DNA from: Thermomicrobiales bacterium
GTDB taxonomy: Bacteria; Chloroflexota; Chloroflexia; Thermomicrobiales; UBA6265
DNA: 6,970 bases
Direction of reading: 5' to 3'
NCBI GenBank assembly: GCA_020847015.1
Contig: JADLCW010000080.1
Span: forward strand, 1 to 6,970
Shown here: positions 1 through 4,688 of the stretch, one piece after another
Layout: the number at the start of each line of letters is the position of its first letter
Numbering within the stretch: position 1 is the stretch's first letter
Position numbers and translations under genes: made by a program
The notes under the pieces: generated by a model
What the model was told of the DNA's origin: nothing
The model's database searches: none
The model's input: only the letters and a program-made list of their open reading frames with translations

Positions 1-671
1 CGCTCCACGAGTGGTCCGCGCAGATAGATGCGCTCGCCCACTTTGATCGCCTCGAAGTCGTTCTCACCGAACCCCGAACGCGTCAGACGCAGGCGGTCGG
101 GCAACTCAACTTCCAGCACCGAGCGCATCTCGCGCGCCACTCCTCCGCCCGCCACCGGCGTGGCTTGCGGGCGCAACGCGGGCGACGCGACTGGCGAAGC
201 GGACGGCGAACCCGTCGGCGAACCGATCGGCGTGGCTCCGGGGCCGGGAGTGGCGATGCCAACCGGAGTAGCCATGGGGCTGCCAACCGGAGTCGCGGCA
301 GGCGTTGCTGCGATCTCCGCAGTGGGGCTCGCGACCGGGGGCGCCAGCGGCGACAGGGCCGGGCCAGGTTCGGCGCGTCCAGTGGAAATGGCGCGATACG
401 ACTTTATCCCCGTCCATGCCACGTCGACGCGATCGACCAGGCGACCGAGGGTGAGCGCGGCGGCATCCGTGTTGGGCAGCTCATTGATCGTGGCGTCGCC
501 CGGGATGGCGGCCGAGATCGTTGCAGTAGGAAGCAGGGCAGGCGGCTGCTCCGGGGACGTTGGCTCCTGCCCGCAGCCCGCCAATACCGCACCGAGCGCG
601 AGTGCGGCTCCGAGCGCGAGCGCATGCCGCCGGCCCACATTGCGCCTGCCGGAGTCGCCCCGCACCGCCAT
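1..671 (-). CDS. Secreted lipoprotein with Thr/Pro/Ser-rich linker, 3' end beyond the window
   Basis: The reading frame is open from an ATG at 671 leftward to the window edge, giving 223 codons with the C-terminus missing. The start is set by AAGGAGGA (679-686) seven bases upstream. The N-terminus has a positive region (R4-R15), a hydrophobic stretch (about 17-31) and a lipobox L30-A31-G32-C33, so the protein should be exported, lipidated on C33 and anchored to the outer face of the membrane. Residues about 107-177 are a low-complexity linker of Thr-Pro, Ser-Pro, Ala and Gly. On either side lie short structured segments: residues 78-97, with W86, and 178-223, which look like successive beta strands. 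The pattern 'AWTGIKSYR' followed after the linker by 'VLEVELPDRLRLT' and 'GERIYLRG' resembles the LolA/LppX-like lipoprotein fold, but this is a tentative reading. It is divergent from the 865 gene. Function is unknown. Confidence 0.88.
   Translation of the reverse strand, partial: MAVRGDSGRRNVGRRHALALGAALALGAVLAGCGQEPTSPEQPPALLPTATISAAIPGDATINELPNTDAAALTLGRLVDRVDVAWTGIKSYRAISTGRAEPGPALSPLAPPVASPTAEIAATPAATPVGSPMATPVGIATPGPGATPIGSPTGSPSASPVASPALRPQATPVAGGGVAREMRSVLEVELPDRLRLTRSGFGENDFEAIKVGERIYLRGPLVE
257..293 (-). repeat. 24-base tandem unit inside the lipoprotein linker
   Basis: The 13-mer TGCCAACCGGAGT (plus strand) occurs at 257-269 and again at 281-293, a 24-base period. On the coding strand this gives two copies of an eight-residue unit built on ATPVG around residues 126-141. 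The rest of the linker repeats the same Pro/Thr/Ser theme in degenerate form. It looks like in-frame repeat expansion of a flexible spacer. Confidence 0.7.
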
Positions 672-768
672 CCACCCGTCCTCCTTCGGTTGCGTTCCGT
701 CGGGGGGAACGTAGCGCACAGCCATCCCTTTCGCCAACGTCGATCTCACGCAGCAACCGCTCGCGTGT

Positions 769-776
769 TCTATACT
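769..776. promoter_or_regulatory. Possible -10 box(es) between the divergent genes
   Basis: TATACT (771-776) reads rightward toward the 865 gene and TATAGA (774-769) reads leftward toward the lipoprotein gene, in the only AT-rich spot of this intergenic stretch. The same TATACT hexamer serves the tRNA promoter at 1671. No convincing -35 element is present at the right distance on either strand, so this is a weak call. If the rightward one is used, the leader before the 865 ATG is roughly 80 bases. Confidence 0.35.
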
Positions 777-792
777 TGCAGCGTCTACGGTC

Positions 793-846
793 GCCGGGAA
801 GCCGGCACGGCGGCAATGGGATGCTGACTCGGAGCGGCAGAGCCGC
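793..846 (+). other. Hairpins in the leader of the 865 gene
   Basis: Two perfect 5-bp stems are visible: GCCGG (793-797) with CCGGC (802-806) around a GAAG loop, and GCGGC (834-838) with GCCGC (842-846) around an AGA loop. The second ends seven bases before the GAGGAG ribosome-binding site at 853-858. They may structure the leader, but short GC-rich stems are common by chance in DNA of this composition. No known riboswitch consensus is recognised. Confidence 0.25.
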
Positions 847-864
847 CACGCTGAGGAGCGTTCC

Positions 865-1092
865 ATGACCGTTCGGATTGGCCGTCGCCGCTTCACCCTG
901 TCGCTGACGGTCGCCGTCGACCCCGGCTCGAAGCTGGTGCCCCTATTGGGCGCCGACGACGCCGAACTTGCCCGCCTGAGCCGCAACCCAGCCTACGACG
1001 TTGAGATCGCCCGTCTGACCGGAATGGCGATCGTCTACGGCGCATCACCGCCGCGTCAGTCGCGGTCGATGTCAGCGCGCCGCGCACTCTGA
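865..1092 (+). CDS. Small hypothetical protein, 75 residues
   Basis: The ATG at 865 is preceded by GAGGAG (853-858) at a six-base spacing, and the frame ends at TGA 1090-1092. The N-terminal third (residues 2-17) is basic and strand-like ('RIGRRRFTLSLTVAV'). Residues 29-50 could form one or two helices, and the tail (about 60-75) is Arg/Ser-rich and looks disordered. There is no signal peptide, membrane helix or cysteine motif, and I do not recognise a family. The stop codon overlaps the AAGGAGG of the next small gene, so the two are probably co-transcribed and perhaps translationally coupled. The gene could be a lineage-specific small protein. The good ribosome site and clean spacing to its partner support it, while the unremarkable tail leaves some doubt. 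Confidence 0.6.
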   Translation: MTVRIGRRRFTLSLTVAVDPGSKLVPLLGADDAELARLSRNPAYDVEIARLTGMAIVYGASPPRQSRSMSARRAL

Positions 1093-1106
1093 AGGAGGGG
1101 AGCTCC

Positions 1107-1223
1107 ATGCCTGCCGAAATCATCGCTTTGGTTGCGTTCATCGTACTGCTGGTTGCGCTCGATATCGCGGCGCTGCGATTCGGGGCGGATAGCCGCAGAA
1201 ATCACTCCGGACCCGCGATCTAA
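1107..1223 (+). CDS. 38-residue single-helix membrane microprotein
   Basis: A short frame runs from ATG 1107 to TAA 1221-1223 with a near-perfect ribosome-binding site, AAGGAGG (1092-1098), eight bases upstream. The product has a short start (MPAE), one strongly hydrophobic helix at residues 5-23 (Ile, Leu, Val, Ala, Phe), then R24 and a short basic, polar tail containing R30, R31 and H33. By the positive-inside rule the C-terminus is probably cytoplasmic. It follows the 75-residue gene by 14 bases and the ribosome site overlaps that gene's stop, so the two form a pair. Single-helix proteins of this size often bind and tune a larger membrane protein, but no partner can be named here. The gene is below the size cut-off of many predictors. 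Confidence 0.7.
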   Translation: MPAEIIALVAFIVLLVALDIAALRFGADSRRNHSGPAI

Positions 1224-1261
1224 CGGCGGATCCGCACATCGAAGTGATGCAGAGCGCCGCA

Positions 1262-1280
1262 CCCGGCCGAACCGGCCGGG
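1262..1280. terminator. GC-rich hairpin between convergent genes
   Basis: CCCGGCC (1262-1268) pairs with GGCCGGG (1274-1280) around a five-base loop. It sits between the stop of the 38-residue gene (1223) and the stop of the leftward membrane-protein gene (1291), where a shared transcription end would be expected. Neither side has a T tract, so it is not a classic rho-independent terminator; it may stall polymerase or protect the 3' ends. Confidence 0.4.
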
Positions 1281-1290
1281 CGCGGTGCGT

Positions 1291-1563
1291 TCACTCGTCG
1301 AAATGTCGTCGCTCCGGCGTCGCCCGCCCGCGCACCAGCAGCGCCAACACCAGCGCCCATACCACCAGGGCGACCACCGCCATGCCCATCGGTCCCACTC
1401 GGATCACCCGCTTCAAGGCCAGCAGCAACAAGAAGGTGATGACCAGACTCAGCAGGAAACTCGGACCAAGCGACCGCTGCAACTCGGTTGCGCGGGGATC
1501 GCCGGACGAGCCGGCAGGGGTGAGATCGACGAACGGTCGCCGCGGCTCCGGTGGGGTCTGCAT
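1291..1563 (-). CDS. Small two-helix membrane protein, 90 residues
   Basis: The chosen start is ATG 1561-1563. A GTG 21 bases further up (1584) also lies in frame but has no ribosome-binding site, and a TATAAT box falls between the two starts, which would put the RNA start on or beside the ATG. The product has a proline-rich cytosolic-looking N-terminus (residues 1-30), a first hydrophobic helix at about 33-50, a basic turn (K51, R52, R55), a second helix at about 58-78, and a charged tail (R78 to E90). No catalytic motif or known family is recognised. It is convergent with the microprotein gene and divergent from the tRNA. It is most likely a conserved hypothetical inner-membrane protein, and no function can be given. 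Confidence 0.75.
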   Translation of the reverse strand: MQTPPEPRRPFVDLTPAGSSGDPRATELQRSLGPSFLLSLVITFLLLLALKRVIRVGPMGMAVVALVVWALVLALLVRGRATPERRHFDE

Positions 1564-1569
1564 CGGGCG

Positions 1570-1575
1570 ATTATA
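1570..1575 (-). promoter_or_regulatory. TATAAT box placed for a leaderless transcript
   Basis: A perfect TATAAT on the minus strand (1575 to 1570) lies six bases before the ATG at 1563, the usual distance from a -10 box to the RNA start. The hexamer at the -35 distance (about 1593-1598) does not match TTGACA. The arrangement matches the -10-only, leaderless promoters known from several GC-rich bacterial phyla. It also argues for the ATG start over the upstream GTG. Confidence 0.5.
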
Positions 1576-1646
1576 GACGGCCACGGGCGCTGCCGGATGC
1601 CCGCCAGTTCGCGCTCGGGCCGGTCGCTACGGCGCCGCGCATTCGC

Positions 1647-1676
1647 TTGACGAGGCGGAATGGCGCTGGCTATACT
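1647..1676 (+). promoter_or_regulatory. Sigma70-type promoter of the tRNA gene
   Basis: TTGACG (1647-1652) and TATACT (1671-1676) are separated by 18 bases and together match the vegetative consensus at 10 of 12 positions. The expected RNA start, near 1683, leaves only a few bases before the mature tRNA at 1689. It is the best-formed promoter in the window. Confidence 0.8.
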
Positions 1677-1688
1677 CCCGCCCCAGTG

Positions 1689-1762
<74 letters not shown>

Positions 1763-1784
1763 CCGACATCCCCAGATGCCCGAG

Positions 1785-1812
1785 CGACGCCTGCATCGCT
1801 GGCGTCGTTTTT
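1785..1812 (+). terminator. Rho-independent terminator after tRNA-Val
   Basis: CGACGCC (1785-1791) pairs perfectly with GGCGTCG (1801-1807) around a nine-base loop and is followed at once by five T residues (1808-1812). It starts 22 bases after the tRNA and should end its transcript. A weaker alternative stem, AGCGA (1783-1787) with TCGCT (1796-1800), overlaps the upstream arm and cannot form at the same time. Confidence 0.8.
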
Positions 1813-1813
1813 G

Positions 1814-1848
1814 TCCCCGGCAGGTGGCAACGTTCTCACACCCGGGGA
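1814..1848 (+). promoter_or_regulatory. Leader hairpin before the exporter operon
   Basis: TCCCCGG (1814-1820) pairs with CCGGGGA (1842-1848) around a 21-base loop that contains the palindrome AACGTT (1829-1834). The stem ends two bases before the AGGTGAG ribosome site (1851-1857) of the ATPase gene. No good promoter lies between the tRNA terminator and this gene. The element could be an operator or an RNA structure affecting translation, or it could be chance. Confidence 0.35.
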
Positions 1849-1862
1849 ACAGGTGAGATTGG

Positions 1863-2888
1863 GTGATCGAATCCACCGCGCCGGCGCTTAGCGTCCGCGA
1901 CTTGCGCAAGACCTACTCCGTGCCGGAGCGCGAATCGGGCATGCGCGCCTCGATCCGCAGCCTATGGCGGCGTCGCACGAGCGAGGTCGTCGCCGTCGCC
2001 GGCATCACCTTCGATGTGGCCCCCGGCGAGGTCGTCGGCTTCCTCGGTCCCAACGGCGCCGGCAAAACCACGACTCTGAAGATGTTGGCCGGGCTGCTCC
2101 ACCCCACCGCCGGAGAAGCTCGCGTGCTTGGCTTCGAGCCATGGCAACGCGAGCACGACTATCTGCGCCAGATGACGCTGGTGATGGGGCAACGCAACCA
2201 GCTCGTCTGGGACATCCCGGTCGCCGACTCCTACGAGTTGAACCGCGCCATCTACGCCATCCCCATCGATGACTATCGGGGCGCCCTGGCGGAGCTCGAC
2301 GAACTGCTGGAACTCGGTCCCCTGCTCCCCAAACCGGTGCGCAACCTCTCGCTCGGTGAGCGCATGAAATGCGAACTGGCCGGAGCCTTGCTCCATCGGC
2401 CGCGCATGCTGTTTCTCGACGAGCCGACTCTCGGGCTGGACGTCACCGCCCAGCGGCGCATCCGCGCCTTCGTCGCCGCCTACGCCGAGCGCCACCAGGC
2501 CACGGTGCTGCTGACCAGTCATTACATGGCCGATGTCGAGGCGCTGGCCGAGCGGGTCATCGTCATTCACCGCGGCGGTCTCCTGTTCGATGGCGCGCTG
2601 GGAACTCTTGTCGAGCGGTTCTCACCGTTCAAGACGGTGACGGTCGATCTGGACTACCCGGTCGAGGGACTCGAGCGCTTCGGCGAGATCGTTTCCATCG
2701 AGGAGCTTCGAATCACGCTGCGCGCCCCCAAATCCGAAGCCGCAGCGCTGACCGCCCGACTGCTGGCCGAGCTGCCGGTGATCGATCTGAGCGTGAGCGA
2801 CCCGCCCATCGACGAGGTGATCGACCGCGTGTTCTCCGCGCCGGCGGACGAAGCGGAGCCGGCGCGGCTAGTCGGGACTTCGGCATGA
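1863..2888 (+). CDS. ABC-2 type exporter, ATP-binding subunit (COG4586 type)
   Basis: This 341-residue protein is the ATPase that powers a membrane exporter from the cytoplasmic side. The start is GTG 1863, with AGGTGAG (1851-1857) five bases upstream. Motifs in order are Walker A GPNGAGKT (62-69), Q-loop Q110, signature LSLGE (162-166), Walker B MLFLDE (182-187), D-loop near GLD (191-193) and H-loop H220. The LSLGE signature, an N-terminal insertion of about 25 residues before the Walker A strand (20-45, rich in Arg), and the 'VMGQRNQLVWD' segment (107-117) match the COG4586 group. Residues about 250-325 form the usual C-terminal extension. The stop overlaps the start of the next gene by ATGA, so translation is coupled. 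Relatives are often annotated as 'viologen exporter family' ATPases, but the substrate here is unknown. All catalytic residues are present. Confidence 0.95.
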   Translation: MIESTAPALSVRDLRKTYSVPERESGMRASIRSLWRRRTSEVVAVAGITFDVAPGEVVGFLGPNGAGKTTTLKMLAGLLHPTAGEARVLGFEPWQREHDYLRQMTLVMGQRNQLVWDIPVADSYELNRAIYAIPIDDYRGALAELDELLELGPLLPKPVRNLSLGERMKCELAGALLHRPRMLFLDEPTLGLDVTAQRRIRAFVAAYAERHQATVLLTSHYMADVEALAERVIVIHRGGLLFDGALGTLVERFSPFKTVTVDLDYPVEGLERFGEIVSIEELRITLRAPKSEAAALTARLLAELPVIDLSVSDPPIDEVIDRVFSAPADEAEPARLVGTSA

Positions 2889-3688
2889 GGCATCTACCCC
2901 AGTTGTACCGCGCCCAGTTCCGCACCACCTTTGCCGATCAGGTGCAATACCGCGGCGCTCTGGCGATCTGGGCCATCAATCTCATTCTGGAGCCAGTGAT
3001 CTATCTCGCCGTGTGGTCGACCGTGGCGGCTTCGCAAGGCGGCGCCGTGGACGGTTTCGGGGCGCGCGACTTCGCGGCCTATTTCATCGCCGCCATGGTC
3101 GTCAACCACGCCAGCGTGACCTGGATCATGTGGGAATTCGAATTCTGGATCCGCCAGGGCACGCTCTCGCCCCGTCTGCTGCGGCCGGTCCACCCGATCC
3201 ATCAGACCATCGCCGACAATCTGACGTTCAAGATCCTCAATCTGATCGTGGTGCTGCCAGCGGCGGCCGTGCTGGCGCTGGTGTTCCACGCCAACTTCAC
3301 GATCTCGCCGTGGACACTCGCCGCGTTCGTGCCGGCGTTGCTTCTGGCGGCGGCGCTGCGCTTCGCCATCGAGTGGACGCTGGCGCTGGCTGCCTTCTGG
3401 ATCACCCGCGTCGGCGCCATCAACCAGCTCTACTTCGTCGTTTTCCTGTTTCTCTCCGGACAGATGGCCCCGCTGGCGCTGCTGCCCAGCCCGATCGCCA
3501 CGCTCGCGGCTTGGCTGCCCTTTTACCGCATGCTGGGGTTCCCGGTGGAACTGCTGCTGGGTCATCTGACGCCGACCGAGGCGCTGTGGGGCATCGGCGC
3601 GCAGGCGGCGTGGCTGGCGATCTTCGTCGTGGCGCTCAATGTGCTTTGGGCGCGCGGTGTTCGTCAGTACTCCGCCGTGGGAGCCTGA
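2885..3688 (+). CDS. ABC-2 type exporter, permease subunit 1 (COG4587 type)
   Basis: This 267-residue integral membrane protein starts at ATG 2885, inside the last codons of the ATPase gene (ATGA overlap). There is no strong ribosome site of its own, which fits translational coupling. A longer upstream frame exists but overlaps the ATPase motifs out of frame. About six hydrophobic helices are visible near residues 25-47, 62-82, 113-135, 143-170, 178-200 and 235-255. A cytoplasmic segment at 90-106, 'RQGTLSPRLLRPVHPIH', is the conserved G-(T)-L-x-x-x-L-x-(R/K)-P-V element of this permease group, probably a contact with the ATPase. It would pair with the next gene's product as a heterodimeric pore. 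No substrate-specific residues can be named. Confidence 0.93.
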   Translation: MRHLPQLYRAQFRTTFADQVQYRGALAIWAINLILEPVIYLAVWSTVAASQGGAVDGFGARDFAAYFIAAMVVNHASVTWIMWEFEFWIRQGTLSPRLLRPVHPIHQTIADNLTFKILNLIVVLPAAAVLALVFHANFTISPWTLAAFVPALLLAAALRFAIEWTLALAAFWITRVGAINQLYFVVFLFLSGQMAPLALLPSPIATLAAWLPFYRMLGFPVELLLGHLTPTEALWGIGAQAAWLAIFVVALNVLWARGVRQYSAVGA

Positions 3689-3692
3689 CCCG

Positions 3693-4478
3693 GTGACCGC
3701 GCTGCGTCTGCTCTGGCTCCACCTGCGGATCGGGGTCATGAACGAGCTGCAATATCGCGCCAACTTCGTGCTGCAGCTCGGCGAGTCGGCGATCGGGTTG
3801 CTGACCGCGCTGCTGGGGTTGGGCATCGTCTTCGCCAAAACCGACGATCTGGGCGGGTGGTCGCCGGACGAACTGCTGGTCGTGGTCGGCATCTATTTTC
3901 TGGTCGGCGGTCTCGCCCAAATGGTGGTGCAGCCGAGTCTGCAGCGGTTCATGGAAGACGTGCGGCAGGGCACCCTGGATTTCACGCTGACCAAACCGGT
4001 GGATGCCCAAACCCTGGTGAGCATCCGTCAGGTGGAGGTCTGGAAACTGGTCGACATCGCGATCGGGATCGGAGTGCTGGTCGTGGCGCTGGTTCGCCTC
4101 GGCCACGCCATAGGTCCAGCCGAAGCCGCCGCATTCCTGGTGGCGCTGCTGGCCGGAGCGGCCATCGTCTACGCCTTTCTGATGATCCTGGCGACTTGCG
4201 TGTTCTGGTTTATTCGGCTGGACAATATTCTGGTCATCTTCCAGAGCATGTACGAGGCGGGGCGCTGGCCGATCACCATCTACCCTTCATGGCTGCGGCT
4301 GGGGTTGACGTTCCTCGTGCCCATCGGTTTTGCCGTCACCGTACCGGCGCAGGGGCTCGTCGGTCGGCTGACGCTGGAATTGCTCGCGGGCGCCGTGGCG
4401 CTGGCGGTCGCCATGCCGCTGGCTGCCCGCTGGTTCTGGCATCTCGGACTACGCCGCTACGGGGGAGCTTCGGCGTAG
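3693..4478 (+). CDS. ABC-2 type exporter, permease subunit 2 (COG3694 / PF06182 type)
   Basis: This 261-residue membrane protein starts at GTG 3693, four bases after the preceding stop, with GGGAG (3679-3683) nine bases upstream. The frame is open further up, but that part overlaps the previous gene. Family marks are 'RQGTLDFTLTKPV' (91-103), the counterpart of the loop in permease 1, and 'GRWPITIYP' (190-198) followed by a 'FLVPIGFAVTVPA' stretch (207-219), both typical of the PF06182 (formerly DUF990) permeases. Hydrophobic helices lie near 27-48, 60-80, 118-136, 144-175, 200-220 and 228-248. Both permeases have a similar N-terminal 'QYRxxx' segment, consistent with descent from one ancestor by duplication. 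It is the last gene of the three-gene exporter operon. Confidence 0.93.
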   Translation: MTALRLLWLHLRIGVMNELQYRANFVLQLGESAIGLLTALLGLGIVFAKTDDLGGWSPDELLVVVGIYFLVGGLAQMVVQPSLQRFMEDVRQGTLDFTLTKPVDAQTLVSIRQVEVWKLVDIAIGIGVLVVALVRLGHAIGPAEAAAFLVALLAGAAIVYAFLMILATCVFWFIRLDNILVIFQSMYEAGRWPITIYPSWLRLGLTFLVPIGFAVTVPAQGLVGRLTLELLAGAVALAVAMPLAARWFWHLGLRRYGGASA

Positions 4479-4497
4479 GAGCTTCCAATCAAGGTGT

Positions 4498-4521
4498 AGC
4501 CGCGCACAGAAGCCGCGCACA
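4498..4521 (+). repeat. 11-base direct repeat upstream of the regulator
   Basis: AGCCGCGCACA occurs at 4498-4508 and again at 4511-4521, a 13-base period, just after the exporter operon and about 170 bases before the regulator start. A GCGCA core appears a third time inside the palindrome TTGCGCAA (4523-4530). SARP-type regulators bind short direct repeats next to the -10 region, so this may be an operator. The period differs from the usual SARP spacing, so the role is uncertain. Confidence 0.5.
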
Positions 4522-4522
4522 A

Positions 4523-4542
4523 TTGCGCAACTCCTGTATCAT
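4523..4542 (+). promoter_or_regulatory. Palindrome and possible -10 box upstream of the regulator
   Basis: The perfect palindrome TTGCGCAA (4523-4530) is followed by TATCAT (4537-4542), a five-of-six match to a -10 box. No TTGACA-like hexamer sits 16-18 bases upstream of it; the direct repeat occupies that place, as would fit an activator-dependent promoter. A TTGACT at 4637-4642 has no matching -10 box. The remaining sequence to 4688 shows no convincing gene. Confidence 0.35.
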
Positions 4543-4688
4543 GGCCCGCAACAGGGCATCGTTTCACGCAGCTTGCCGCTCGATCCCTCGCGTGCCGCGT
4601 TCGATCGGCAGCCCGAGAACGAGAGTGCCGCTCGCGTTGACTCCGCGATGTCGCGTGTCGTCTCTTCCTCGATAACCCGGGGGGTCGC

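Noticed and set aside
28..714. A 228-codon rightward frame rich in Gly-Val-Ala repeats
   Set aside because: It is the antisense of the lipoprotein linker; the leftward frame has a strong ribosome site, a signal peptide and a lipobox, while this one has none of these.
3134..3150. GAATTCGAATTC next to GGATCC, resembling a cloning polylinker
   Set aside because: It encodes part of a normal permease helix (WEFEFWI) in unbroken frame, so the restriction-site look is coincidence.
2894..3892. A 332-codon leftward open frame
   Set aside because: It lies opposite the two permease genes and has the charged, repetitive composition of an antisense shadow.
4541..4675. Short open frame of 44 codons upstream of the regulator
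   Set aside because: No ribosome site, Arg/Ser/Pro-rich random-looking composition, and the ATG overlaps the candidate -10 box.
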